This document shows positions 27,006-35,913 of a DNA stretch of 64,000 nucleotides, piece by piece. Numbering within the stretch: the first letter of the stretch is position 1; each line of letters begins with the position of its first letter. A program made the position numbers and the translations under genes. Origin of the DNA: CAIYOL01 sp964494805 (GTDB taxonomy: Bacteria > Planctomycetota > Phycisphaerae > Sedimentisphaerales > Anaerobacaceae); the NCBI GenBank assembly GCA_964494805.1, contig CAZBST010000003.1, positions 202,842 through 266,841 on the forward strand. The letters run 5' to 3'. The notes under the pieces are model-generated. The model did no database searches. It worked only from the letters and a program-made list of their open reading frames with translations, and was not told where the DNA came from.

Positions 27006-27515
27006 TCACCGAATGCTCCTTGATGGTTTCTTTCCCCGCCGTTTTACCTTCGACTGATATATCTTTCTTTTTTTTAACTTCCCTATCGCCAGTTTGACTA
27101 CTTCGTTATGGTCGAATGCCAAATCTCTCGGCAGGTTTTCTATATTAAACCATTGCGCCTTCGCCGCATCATCGCCCGCTTTTAACTTGTTTTGTCCCTT
27201 TGCTGCAATTCCCATAAATACCACTGTGATTACTCTTCCCCGTGGGTCTCGGCCGACTTTGCCGGCGGTATAAATTTGTTCCAGTGGTATATCTATCAGC
27301 CCCGTCTCTTCTGCCAGTTCTCTGGCCGCTGCCGTCTCAAGCTCCTCATCAATATCGACAAATCCACCGGGTAGTGCCCATTTGCCTTTGAACGGCTCGT
27401 TTTTGCGATTGACCAGCAGCAATTCGGCTTTGCCTGTAGAAAATCCGAGCACAGCGACGTCAGCCGCAGCCATCGGCCTCGGCCATTCGTAAACATATTT
27501 GCCTTTTTTCGCCAT
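27006..27515 (-). CDS. NUDIX hydrolase
   Basis: 169 residues. The NUDIX box GX5EX7REXXEEXG begins at GGFVDIDEE and ends at ELAEETGL, with all metal-binding glutamates present. The N-terminal MAKKGKYVYEWPRP and ALPGG strand are typical of ADP-ribose or nucleotide-sugar pyrophosphatases. It would hydrolyse a nucleoside diphosphate linked to another group, in the cytoplasm. A basic tail (KVKRRGKKPSRS) is unusual. It is convergent with the phosphatase gene (9 bases apart) and divergent from the kinase/GT9 fusion. Confidence 0.85.
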   Translation of the reverse strand: MAKKGKYVYEWPRPMAAADVAVLGFSTGKAELLLVNRKNEPFKGKWALPGGFVDIDEELETAAARELAEETGLIDIPLEQIYTAGKVGRDPRGRVITVVFMGIAAKGQNKLKAGDDAAKAQWFNIENLPRDLAFDHNEVVKLAIGKLKKRKIYQSKVKRRGKKPSRSIR

Positions 27516-27590
27516 AAGGTTTAATTTAGCAGCTCAGCCACAAACAATCAATTGATTAAAGCTGCTCTATTGCTTAAAATAGCCAATCTT

Positions 27591-29468
27591 ATGGTCTGTT
27601 CACAAAATAAAATTCAAACCGTTTCGCTCAGCTTCGGTAATGGCTGGAGCGGCAGGGCAGTGTCCTCAGATACACAGGGGAGGCAGTTTCAGAAGGCGGA
27701 TTGGATTAAATGTCTTTCAGAACCGCATCTGCTATTCGAGGATGTCGACAAAACTATCAAAATAGAAGGCCGAAATCGCGTCGCAGTAAAAAACCTCACA
27801 ATCGCAGGAACCAGCCTGAAAGCAGTAATCAAACGGCACTGGCCTGAAAATGGTTTCTGTCAATTTTTTCGCTCGCTTCGGCCCGGCAAGGCCCTGCGAA
27901 ATTTCAAAACCGCTCTCAAACTACATCACCTCGGGATTCCGGTAGCAGCCCCGCTTGCGGCCCTGCAGGAGAAATTCGGCCTCCTTACCCGCCAGAGCAT
28001 TTACATAACCAGCTATCTCGAAGGAAGCTGTGACCTCCGCACCTTTTGCCGCCAGCATCTCTCAAACGAGTTTCAGTTGAGAAAGCATATTGCTAATCAG
28101 CTCGCCGAGATATTTGCCTCGCTTCATAAAAACGGCCTATGGCACAGGGACTCCAAGGCGACTAATTTTATCGTTTGCCAAGGTGCCGATGGTCAATACA
28201 AGGTATTGCTCACCGACGTTGACGGCATACAGTCGTATTTCCTGCGAAGCGGAAAAAGAAGAAACTGTCAATTTCGCGCTCTCTGGCAGCTCGCTGCCTC
28301 GCTTCTTTCCGTGCCTGCGGTCAATCGGACGGATTACCTTCGAACCTTTATGGCTTATAGTAATCTTACAGGCATTGAGCCTTCGCATCGCCGTGAAATT
28401 TTTCGCTGGCTCCTCCGTAAGGCCAAAGCTAAACAGATAAAAAACATTCTGATAATCAAGCCCAGCTCGCTGGGCGATATAGTCCTTGCTTTGCCGGCTC
28501 TTTCTGCCCTGCGAAGGAGCTTCCCTGAGGCAAAGATTAGCTGGTTTATCCGGCCGGAGTTCGCGCCGCTTCTTAAAGACCATCCTGACCTCTCTGAGAT
28601 TATTCTCTTTGACCGCAGGTTTCTCGGTAAGGCTTGGTATAACCCACGCGCATTCGGCGCACTTATTTCGCTTATCTGGCGGCTGAATCGCAGTAAATTC
28701 GACGCTGTCCTCGACCTGCAGGGCCTTTTCCGCACCGCCGCCTTTGCGTGGCTCACCGGCTGCAGAAAGCGTTTCGGAATGGCAAACGCCCGTGAGCTCG
28801 GCCATATCTTTTATACCCATAAGATTGAGCAGGATAAAGACAGCATCCACCTTGTCGATTATTATCTCAAAATTGTCCGGGTAGCCGGCGCTCACCAAAC
28901 AGATGTGCAGTTTCCGCTGCCGATAGACCTTGATGCTGCTGGTGCGGTTAATAAGCTGCTGGCGGCGCAAAGCATTAAACTCAACGATTACGCCGTTTTT
29001 GTCCCTACCTCCGCCCGCGAGGACAAATGCTGGCCTACTGAACGCTTCGCTACTCTGGCGAATAAAGTCTCTAAACAGTTCGGCCTTTCTATAATCGCAA
29101 CAGGTTCGGCTTATGAAAAGGCCGTTTTGGAAGAGTTGAGGAATCTTGCTTGCGTTCGCATAGCGAATTTCGCAGGAGCTACTTCCATCAGCGAGCTGGT
29201 GGCCCTGTTGAAAGGCGCCAAGCTGGTGGTAAGCAATGATACCGGCCCAGGCCATATTGCCGCTGCTTTGGGCATACCTGTTGTTATGCTCTTCGGCCCA
29301 ACCAATCCGGCAAGGGTGGCTCCTTACGGAAGACCCAAATGTGTGGTTGCGGTCGAACCAGACAGCAGGGGATTCAAGGCCGACAGCTACGACCCGAAAC
29401 ACGATATTAAAGCTGTAACGGTCGATGAGGTTTATCAAAAGGTGTGTGGGCAAATTGGGAGTAGTTAG
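27591..29468 (+). CDS. LPS core kinase-like domain fused to a GT9 heptosyltransferase
   Basis: About 625 residues from ATG 27591; a TTG at 27552 in frame is an alternative, and neither has a clear ribosome site. Residues 60-260 form a KdkA/WaaP-type kinase: GLWHRDSKATNFIV holds the catalytic Asp and Asn, and LLTDVDGIQ the metal Asp. From about residue 283 a GT9 domain begins with IIKPSSLGDIVLALPAL, then AVLDLQGLFR, VPTSAREDKCWP, and SNDTGPGHIAAALG with LFGPTNP near the end. Both families act on inner-core lipopolysaccharide sugars. One chain would add a heptose-like sugar and phosphorylate the core. Stand-alone genes are usual, so this fusion is notable. Confidence 0.85.
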   Translation: MVCSQNKIQTVSLSFGNGWSGRAVSSDTQGRQFQKADWIKCLSEPHLLFEDVDKTIKIEGRNRVAVKNLTIAGTSLKAVIKRHWPENGFCQFFRSLRPGKALRNFKTALKLHHLGIPVAAPLAALQEKFGLLTRQSIYITSYLEGSCDLRTFCRQHLSNEFQLRKHIANQLAEIFASLHKNGLWHRDSKATNFIVCQGADGQYKVLLTDVDGIQSYFLRSGKRRNCQFRALWQLAASLLSVPAVNRTDYLRTFMAYSNLTGIEPSHRREIFRWLLRKAKAKQIKNILIIKPSSLGDIVLALPALSALRRSFPEAKISWFIRPEFAPLLKDHPDLSEIILFDRRFLGKAWYNPRAFGALISLIWRLNRSKFDAVLDLQGLFRTAAFAWLTGCRKRFGMANARELGHIFYTHKIEQDKDSIHLVDYYLKIVRVAGAHQTDVQFPLPIDLDAAGAVNKLLAAQSIKLNDYAVFVPTSAREDKCWPTERFATLANKVSKQFGLSIIATGSAYEKAVLEELRNLACVRIANFAGATSISELVALLKGAKLVVSNDTGPGHIAAALGIPVVMLFGPTNPARVAPYGRPKCVVAVEPDSRGFKADSYDPKHDIKAVTVDEVYQKVCGQIGSS

Positions 29469-29474
29469 TAACAG

Positions 29475-29495
29475 GCCCTTCGACAAGCTCAGGGC
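29475..29495 (+). repeat. Dispersed repeat-like element (TTCGACAAGCTCAGGG)
   Basis: GCCCT and AGGGC flank TCGACAAGCTC. On the reverse strand the element reads in frame as ALSLSKG, a string often seen in spurious ORFs of environmental genomes. This is recalled knowledge, and a genome-wide count would be needed to confirm it is repeated here. Confidence 0.45.
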
Positions 29496-29527
29496 AATTT
29501 TACCCGCAGCATAGGCGGGAAAAATTG
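29495..29527. terminator. Bidirectional rho-independent terminator
   Basis: CAATTTT-A-CCCGC and GCGGG-AAAAATTG form an interrupted stem around a 7-base loop. It lies 27 bases after the stop of the kinase/GT9 fusion. A/T tracts on both sides allow function in either direction. Confidence 0.55.
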
Positions 29528-30031
29528 GCTTCGTTTGGGTTTGTTTTTTGAGCTTGGCCGTTTTAAGTTTTTGGTTATAAGTCATTGTAATTACTGCACT
29601 TACAAACATTTTTGGCATTTTGAAAATTGGGTTCGTTTTGAACGGTTAACCGTTTTAAGTTGTTCGTATTTCATAGTTGATAGAAAGCCTCCGTTGGGGT
29701 TTGCGCTCGCTGTATAAAAGGCGAGGTGAACACCACAAAAGAATCAAGTTATTAAGTCTTTTCTGACCCGGACCTGCTGGCCCCAAGACCATCGCCCTGC
29801 TGGGCGATATGGGACAGAATGCGTCCCTTCTATAATTGGATGAACTTGCGCGAATGATGCGAAAATTATGTTCGATTTTCTAGACCAGATTCTCGTAACT
29901 CGTTGTGAGAAAAGGAGCAAAAATTTTTTGAGAAAAATGGATTTTTACTTTTACCTACCTGCGCATTTGATTGATTTTACCTTTACCCTTTGGCTTTAAT
30001 CACGATAATATTGTCTTATGAAAAAGCGGTT

Positions 30032-30060
30032 TTCACATTCGCCAAAACAGACTGTATAAT
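30032..30060 (+). promoter_or_regulatory. Sigma70-type promoter of the cupin gene
   Basis: TTCACA (30032-30037) and a perfect TATAAT (30055-30060) with a 17-bp spacer. The ATG at 30100 follows with GGGAG 8 bases before it. Confidence 0.6.
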
Positions 30061-30099
30061 CACTGTTAGGTTTTATACTGTAAATGTGGGAGCATTAAT

Positions 30100-30606
30100 A
30101 TGAAGAGAGATATACTTGAAATTCCTTTAGAAGAAGTCAAACTCCACCTGCAAGAGAATGAACGTCAAGACATCAAAATTGTCGCCCCTTCAATCCTAAC
30201 CCAGGAGCTATTCGACATTTTGACGAAAAAAGGAAAAAAGCTCAAGCAAGAGGTTCCTCTTGATGGCAACCGGTGGACTCATTCTAACAAAACGGAAGCA
30301 AACAAACTTTGTGAGTCTTCAGACTTTAAATTAGACGGTAATGCAACTTTTACTATATCATTTGTTAATGAAAAAGCAGACCAAGAGGAACATTATCATA
30401 AACTTCATACTGAGATATACTTTTCAGAACATTCCATCGGTGGGTATTACCGGCGTGTAGGTAATTCAGACAGATTCCATATCGACCTAACGAAGGGGGG
30501 CTTGGTTCTATTTGGTCCAAATATCGTGCATTATATGGAACTTAGTGGGCTAACCCTTGTTTTAGAATTACCAGCCGTGGATCGTGATAGATATGTCGAT
30601 CAATAA
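30100..30606 (+). CDS. Cupin-like protein
   Basis: 168 residues. The C-terminal half has a cupin pattern: EEHYHKLHTEIYFSE with histidines and a Glu spaced like the metal site, a glycine turn (GGLVLFGPNIVHYMEL), and a final beta strand LTLVLELPA. The first 80 residues are less conserved and contain a DIKIVAPS strand. The single-domain size suggests a sensor or small isomerase/dioxygenase, but no substrate can be assigned. It has its own promoter and no close partner gene. Confidence 0.6.
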   Translation: MKRDILEIPLEEVKLHLQENERQDIKIVAPSILTQELFDILTKKGKKLKQEVPLDGNRWTHSNKTEANKLCESSDFKLDGNATFTISFVNEKADQEEHYHKLHTEIYFSEHSIGGYYRRVGNSDRFHIDLTKGGLVLFGPNIVHYMELSGLTLVLELPAVDRDRYVDQ

Positions 30607-31136
30607 AACGAGAACACAATCAGCCGCTTGATTGGAATGGCGGAATTTAGGAAAGGAAAGGCCCGCAGAAATAAATGAGTGTTCCTCTAACCTAGTTGCT
30701 GGTGCTGCCGGAGGCTGCGGTGAGAAATATCCCTCTTTCTTATTCTGGCTTTTTGTTTAATCCCCTGTCAAATACGGAAAGGTTCTTATTTCTTACGTGA
30801 AGTGAACGTTTCTTTCTATATACAGTTCAGGGCACCAGTTTTGGTCCCCCCAAGTCCTGCCGATCAGAATTTTAGCCCATATCCCTGTTGCTTAGCTTAA
30901 AACCATGTTGCGCTTTCTGGCACATTTTTTTGTTGCATGTCAGGCTGCTGCGGTATATACTGTGTGTCGCGGTTGTACCCTGATGTTTTGAGCAATAAGC
31001 GAAGGTTCTATGGCGTGCTCGCCGTTTGCGAGACGCCGACGGGGCTTGGCATTTTTAACTGTCAAGTATATCTTTCCAGGGGTATATACAGAAAGCATAG
31101 AATATTATGTTAGCCCCTGTAACGGGAGGATGCACA
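30607..31136. other. Intergenic region before the metalloprotease
   Basis: About 530 bp with the left copy of a direct repeat (30696-30715) and otherwise AT/GC-mixed sequence without a supported gene. A TTGGCA/TATATC pair near 31046-31072 has only a 15-bp spacer and is not accepted as a promoter. Confidence 0.35.
30696..30715 (+). repeat. Left 20-bp direct repeat flanking the protease segment
   Basis: TTGCTGGTGCTGCCGGAGGC is identical to 32795-32814, with further similarity on both sides (ACCTA before, GC..GAG after). Confidence 0.7.
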
Positions 31137-32720
31137 ATGAAACAACATCGTATACCGCTCGCGATCATCTGTATTTGTCTCATAGCCCTGTTCATGGGCT
31201 ACATAATCCCTTATTGCGGTAAGCCGAGGGATACGGCCAAGCTGCCTATTTGCTTCAGCCAGCCGGTTCAGAAGACTGTTTCTCGATTTAATGTCGTACG
31301 GATCGATGTCCACCCGGGTTCGTGTGCTGCTCCTCCGGCGACTTCTCCCAATGGTGACGACGCGGTGGTGTTCCTGCAGGAACCCTTTTCGATCCGGGTT
31401 ACGGTGTCGATGGCGTCTCCCGCATCAGGACGAACAGTGAGGATCGCGGTGGGCACTGACGAGAACGGTGCGCGGGGGAGGACGGTGTCGATCGATCCAG
31501 CGGCCGAAGGGGAAATCTCCCTGTGCGAAGAAGGGTTTACGATAGCATGGCCCGGGATCGCTCAAATCCAGATCGAAACCTTCGAGTCGGGGGAATGGAA
31601 GGACAGAAGGGAGTACGAAGTTGCGGTCGTTCCTCGCGACTGTGTCGATGTCGTGCTTTTCCCCCGGAATGGACACCCATCCCGGAGAGTGGCCAGTTCC
31701 GTAAACCTTGGCGGTACCTATCGGCTGTACCTTGGAGCATACGCAGTGAACGGCACTGACCAGCCACGGACGCTGAGCCAGGACATCCGGGGGCTTCTGG
31801 CGGCGTCGGGCAGCGGCAGCGAGGACTGGAGCGCGACGCTGCCCCAGCCGTTCACGGTCGCCCCGTTTTCGGTCAGTCCCGTTCACCGCTTTTCCGTGGA
31901 CGTGCGGGACACGTCGCCCCTCTGGGATACGGTCATGAACGATATGGTTCTCATGCTCGGGTACACCGTCGGCGGCGAGTCGCCATCACCCCATGAAACG
32001 TACATTTGCAGTCCGTACAAATTGCTCGGCTGGAAGGCGATGAAGGGGATAGCGGCAAAAGTGGTCTTTGTCGGCAATTATAATATGACAGAGCGCATCA
32101 ATATAATGTATGCCTTGGTCTCCGGTGCGAGCGGCTACTTGCAGACCGCAGGCATCACCTTGAATAATCTGAGCTACGGCTATTCGGGCGAAGAGGTCGG
32201 CATGTCGCCCGAGGATATCGATCAATTCAAGAGCATGGACTTGGGCGATGTAGACACGCAGGTGCGGATGACGTCGTTTCAGCCTCCCAAGAGCTTCGAG
32301 ACCTTGACGCTCTATGTCGTCGAACAACTTCATGGATCGGCTGGTTTCGTCGGCAGATATGTCGGGGGCGGCTCGAGTTCGTCCGATCCATTGACGCCGT
32401 TCCGCTGTCCCATTATCAGCGTTGCGCCGGGCACACTTGCCGACGCCACGGTCAGCACACTGCCGACACTCTATCATCTGGGGAACCAGGCCGACGAATT
32501 TTTTCGTAGGAGAAACTGGATCAGCTTCGTCGCAGCGCACGAGATCGGCCACGCGCTCGGGTTGAGTCATACGGATGAGGACACATGCTCAGACCTGGAT
32601 ACGGCCAACCCAGCAGACAAACTAAACCTGATGAACGCATTTAGTTTCAGCTATAGCTGGTGGCTCACGCAGTGCCAAAAAGAAAAGATCGAGAATCATC
32701 CTGAATTTTATACCTACTAA
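31137..32720 (+). CDS. Secreted metzincin-type zinc metalloprotease
   Basis: 527 residues from the ATG at 31137, which has GGGAGG upstream; an in-frame ATG at 31107 adds ten poor residues. An N-terminal signal sequence (about 6-27) is followed by beta-rich domains without a recognised family. The zinc motif HEIGHALGLSH (HEXXHXXGXXH) is near residue 461, and LNLMN about 30 residues later fits a Met-turn, so it is metzincin-like. It should be an exported endopeptidase. The gene is visibly GC-richer than its neighbours and is bracketed by direct repeats, which suggests acquisition. Its substrate is unknown. Confidence 0.75.
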   Translation: MKQHRIPLAIICICLIALFMGYIIPYCGKPRDTAKLPICFSQPVQKTVSRFNVVRIDVHPGSCAAPPATSPNGDDAVVFLQEPFSIRVTVSMASPASGRTVRIAVGTDENGARGRTVSIDPAAEGEISLCEEGFTIAWPGIAQIQIETFESGEWKDRREYEVAVVPRDCVDVVLFPRNGHPSRRVASSVNLGGTYRLYLGAYAVNGTDQPRTLSQDIRGLLAASGSGSEDWSATLPQPFTVAPFSVSPVHRFSVDVRDTSPLWDTVMNDMVLMLGYTVGGESPSPHETYICSPYKLLGWKAMKGIAAKVVFVGNYNMTERINIMYALVSGASGYLQTAGITLNNLSYGYSGEEVGMSPEDIDQFKSMDLGDVDTQVRMTSFQPPKSFETLTLYVVEQLHGSAGFVGRYVGGGSSSSDPLTPFRCPIISVAPGTLADATVSTLPTLYHLGNQADEFFRRRNWISFVAAHEIGHALGLSHTDEDTCSDLDTANPADKLNLMNAFSFSYSWWLTQCQKEKIENHPEFYTY

Positions 32721-32758
32721 TAACAGGGTAAGGAAAAAAATAAGAAAAAAGTTGCTTA

Positions 32759-32787
32759 CCCCGCTCAAGCGCCGCGGGGGCTTTTTT
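32759..32787 (+). terminator. Rho-independent terminator after the metalloprotease
   Basis: CCCCGC (32759-32764) pairs with GCGGGG (32774-32779) around a 9-base loop, followed by GC and six T residues. Confidence 0.75.
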
Positions 32788-32794
32788 ACCTAAA

Positions 32795-32814
32795 TTGCTG
32801 GTGCTGCCGGAGGC
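32795..32814 (+). repeat. Right 20-bp direct repeat flanking the protease segment
   Basis: Exact copy of 30696-30715, located just after the terminator and about 100 bases before the ileS stop codon. Confidence 0.7.
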
Positions 32815-32916
32815 CGCAACGAGGAAACGAACAGTAAGTATGCCGAAGGCATAAGAGTAAAACGGTATCCGAGCAGAAGGCAGCACAAGCAAACAACCCA
32901 ACATAAAATTGTGGGG

Positions 32917-35760
32917 TTAACTAATCACAGAAATACATCTTTCACAAATATCGGGGTATTTGCTGTTTCCGCCGACGGAGGGCCAATAGTTCCAGCATCG
33001 CTGGCATTTTTGATATTTGCTCTTCTCGGCGGAGACGGTCGTTTCAGCTGCGCCTTTTTCGAGTTTGACTTCGCTGACAATGCAAAGGGCGGCAAAATTT
33101 TTCAAGCCGAATTGCTCGATAGCAGCCGCATCATCGTTATTACAGCGGATAGTAACGCTGGATTCCTGATTGCTGCCGATGATTTTATCCTTGCGAAGCG
33201 GCTCAAGAGTAACAAGCACTTTATCGCGCAGCTCCATCAATTTCTGCCATTTTTGCTCTTGGCTCTTCAAGTCAATTGAATTGTCAACTTTCGGCATTTG
33301 GGCAAGATGAATGCTGTCGGTGCCGGAGGATTTGAACTTCATCGTTTCCCAGACTTCTTCGGCGGTGTGCACGAGGATTGGAGCGAGCATACGGATAAGG
33401 GAATCGAGGATATTGGCCATAGCGGTCTGAGCGCTACGGCGGGAGGGGCTATCGGCGGCGTCGCAATACATCCTGTCCTTGAGCAAATCCATATAGATAC
33501 TGCTCATCTCGACGGCGCAGAAGTTATGGATAAGGGTAAAGACCCTGTGAAAGACAAAGTTTTCGTAGGCGTCTGTAACGCCGGCTATCAGCTTCTGCAA
33601 TTGCTGCATCGCCCATTTGTCGATTTCGAACATACCATTATAGCTAACAGCATTCTTATTTGGATCGAAGTCGTCGATATTGCCGAGCAGGTATCGCAGG
33701 GTATTTCTGATTTTTCTGTAGGCGTCCTGGATTCGGCCAATCAGCTCATCGTTGCAGCGGATGTCTTCCTGATAATTTACGCTGGCCACCCACAAGCGCA
33801 AGATGTCGGAGCCGTATTTTGCTATTTCATCCTGGGCATTAACGTAATTACCAAGTGACTTGGACTGTTTTCTGCCTTGTTCGTCGACGGTAAAACCGTG
33901 CGTTAGAACACTCTTAAATGGCGCTTTGCCGATTGCGCCGAGGGCCGGAAGAAGTGATAGCTGGAACCAGCCGCGATGCTGGTCGGAGCCTTCGAGATAG
34001 AGGTCAACCGGCACGGGCCAGTCCCTTTTCTCGGCTGCGCTATACCAGCTGCAGCCGGACTCGAACCAGACATCGAAGATATTCTCTTCCTTCTGCAAAT
34101 CATCGAAACTGAAACCGGCCGGCAATTTGAAATCTTCGCCCAAGAGCTGCCGGGGTGAATCGGTGAACCAGCAGTCCGAGCCTTTCTCGCCGATGCGTTT
34201 AGCTACCGCCAGGACGGATTCTTTGGTCAACAGGGCCTGTCCTGCGGAATTCACAAAGACCGGAATCGGCAGTCCCCAGCTTCGCTGCCTGCTGATGCAC
34301 CAGTCAGGCCTGGACTCGAGCATTCCCTCAATCCGCTTCTGGCCCCAAGTGGGTATCCATCGGACATTGCGGACACTTTCTAACGCTAAATCCCGCAAAC
34401 TTTTACCGGTAGGGGGCAATTGCTTATCGACGCTGATAAACCATTGCTCCGTCGCCCTGAATATGACCGGGCCTTTGCTTCGCCAGCAGTGCGGGTAGCT
34501 GTGCGTAACTTCGCCCTGAGCGAAAAGCAGTCCTTTTTTCTGCAGGTCGTTATTTACAAGGGTATCTACCTCCAAGACATTTCGTCCCCGCAGCCACTGC
34601 GGCACAGTATCATCGTAGCAGCCGTTGTCTAACACCGGCGAATATACTGCTAATCCGCATTTCTGTCCTGACATATAATCCTCAAGGCCGTGGCCTGGGG
34701 CGATGTGGACAAGGCCGGTACCGTCTTCGGTAGTAACGTAGTCGGCAAGAATGACCAAGAAAGCATCTTTGTCTGTCGGATTATTCTCCACAAACGGATG
34801 CGCATAACGCAGGCCTTGGAGCTCGGCGCCTTTGACGGACTTATCACTAACGCTGTAACTGCCTTCTTTCAGCTGGCCTGCCGCTATTACGGCCTCAAGT
34901 CGCTCAGCGCACAATATCGATACGAATTTGTCTCCATTTTGCTCGTAGCTTATGGCTTTGTATTCGAGATTAGGATGAACCGCTACGGCGAGATTGGCTG
35001 CGAGCGTCCAGGGGGTTGTCGTCCAAATCATAAAACAAACTTTGGCGTTACTATCTTTGACCAGACCGAGTTCTACTAATTTTTCGATGCTATCTTTGGC
35101 AACCGGAAAATTAACAAAGATGCTCGGTGACGAAATATCTTTATATTCCAGCTCGGCCTCAGCAAGAGCTGTTTCGCACTCAATCGACCAGTGGATAGGT
35201 TTTAACTGTTTGTAAACCAAGCCCTTATCAACTAATTCTGCAAATACTTCCAAAATCCCTGCTTCATACGCCGGCGTGAACGTAAGATAGGGATTTTCAA
35301 AATCGCCGAAGACACCAAGCTCCTGAAATTGTTTGCTCTGGATTTTGACGAACTTACTCGCATATTGTTTGCAGAGCTTGCGGATTTCGATTTTATCCAT
35401 ATCCTTGGCTTTTTCGCCAAGCTCGGTAAAGACCTTTGCCTCGATGGGCAAGCCGTGACAATCCCAGCCGGGGATATAAGGGGCGTCGAAGCCGGCCATA
35501 GTCTCGAACTTGACGACAAAATCCTTGAGGACCTTGTTTATAACGTGCCCCATATGAATATCGCCGTTGGCATAAGGCGGCCCATCGTGCAGGGTGTATA
35601 AAGAGGCGCCGCTTCGGGCTTTTCTTGTCTGGGCGTAAATATTCATCTTTGCCCACTGCCTGCGCAGTTGCGGCTCACGCTGGGTGAGATTGGCCTTCAT
35701 CGAAAAGCTGGTTTTGGGCAAATTCAGTGTATCACGATAAGCTTTTTTGTTCTCAGACAT
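32917..35760 (-). CDS. ileS: Isoleucyl-tRNA synthetase
   Basis: 947 residues, full length for bacterial IleRS. The class I HIGH box is GDIHMGHVINK near residue 68, and the IleRS-specific GWDCHGLPIE follows. The CP1 editing domain is present, with the TTPWTLAANLAV strand. The KMSKS loop reads RKQSKSLGN near residue 630 (Met replaced by Gln). The C-terminal zinc knuckle CX2CW...CX2C is intact (CQRCWNYW, CERC). It charges tRNA-Ile in the cytoplasm. The start at 35760 has GAGG 9 bases upstream. Upstream lie a leader peptide, a terminator and two promoters, indicating attenuation control. Confidence 0.97.
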   Translation of the reverse strand: MSENKKAYRDTLNLPKTSFSMKANLTQREPQLRRQWAKMNIYAQTRKARSGASLYTLHDGPPYANGDIHMGHVINKVLKDFVVKFETMAGFDAPYIPGWDCHGLPIEAKVFTELGEKAKDMDKIEIRKLCKQYASKFVKIQSKQFQELGVFGDFENPYLTFTPAYEAGILEVFAELVDKGLVYKQLKPIHWSIECETALAEAELEYKDISSPSIFVNFPVAKDSIEKLVELGLVKDSNAKVCFMIWTTTPWTLAANLAVAVHPNLEYKAISYEQNGDKFVSILCAERLEAVIAAGQLKEGSYSVSDKSVKGAELQGLRYAHPFVENNPTDKDAFLVILADYVTTEDGTGLVHIAPGHGLEDYMSGQKCGLAVYSPVLDNGCYDDTVPQWLRGRNVLEVDTLVNNDLQKKGLLFAQGEVTHSYPHCWRSKGPVIFRATEQWFISVDKQLPPTGKSLRDLALESVRNVRWIPTWGQKRIEGMLESRPDWCISRQRSWGLPIPVFVNSAGQALLTKESVLAVAKRIGEKGSDCWFTDSPRQLLGEDFKLPAGFSFDDLQKEENIFDVWFESGCSWYSAAEKRDWPVPVDLYLEGSDQHRGWFQLSLLPALGAIGKAPFKSVLTHGFTVDEQGRKQSKSLGNYVNAQDEIAKYGSDILRLWVASVNYQEDIRCNDELIGRIQDAYRKIRNTLRYLLGNIDDFDPNKNAVSYNGMFEIDKWAMQQLQKLIAGVTDAYENFVFHRVFTLIHNFCAVEMSSIYMDLLKDRMYCDAADSPSRRSAQTAMANILDSLIRMLAPILVHTAEEVWETMKFKSSGTDSIHLAQMPKVDNSIDLKSQEQKWQKLMELRDKVLVTLEPLRKDKIIGSNQESSVTIRCNNDDAAAIEQFGLKNFAALCIVSEVKLEKGAAETTVSAEKSKYQKCQRCWNYWPSVGGNSKYPDICERCISVIS

Positions 35761-35791
35761 TTAACAAATCCTCAAAAATCCCAAACGACGT

Positions 35792-35820
35792 ATAATAAAC
35801 ACTCCCGTAATTACTGTCAA
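35792..35820 (-). promoter_or_regulatory. Second (proximal) ileS promoter P2
   Basis: On the minus strand TTGACA (35820-35815) and TATTAT (35797-35792) are separated by 17 bp. Transcription would start near 35785, downstream of the attenuator and about 25 bases before the ileS ATG, so it would bypass attenuation. Confidence 0.6.
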
Positions 35821-35855
35821 CATTCGCAGTTATATACCAGATTGCCGAGACAAAA

Positions 35856-35892
35856 AAAGGCCTTCCAGAGCCGGCTGCTCTGGAAGGCCTTT
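35856..35892 (-). terminator. ileS leader terminator (attenuator hairpin)
   Basis: A perfect 16-bp stem (35892-35877 with 35871-35856) closes a 5-base loop and runs into a T-tract on the minus strand. It lies 21 bases after the leader-peptide stop and about 95 bases before ileS. Minus-strand CAGAGCAGC (35882-35874), in the 5' arm and loop, can instead pair with the end of the leader ORF. Confidence 0.85.
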
Positions 35893-35913
35893 AGTACACA
35901 AAATATAGCTTTC

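Larger units (their letters stand above)
29469..30031. other. Repeat-bearing non-coding stretch
   Basis: About 560 bp with no supported gene. It holds a dispersed-type repeat (29475-29495), a bidirectional terminator (29495-29527), a perfect DNA palindrome AACGGTTAACCGTT (29641-29654), a small hairpin ATCGCCC/GGGCGAT (29791-29808) and a reverse heptamer CTCGTAACTCG near 29894. The mix of short repeats suggests a site that accumulates insertions. Confidence 0.5.

Noticed and set aside
28137..29618. 493-codon open frame on the minus strand
   Set aside because: It lies wholly opposite the kinase/GT9 fusion, whose motifs are unmistakable, and its N-terminus comes from the repeat near 29485.
31986..32570. 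Long minus-strand open frames within the metalloprotease gene
   Set aside because: GC-rich coding sequence often leaves open antisense frames; no motif or ribosome site supports them.
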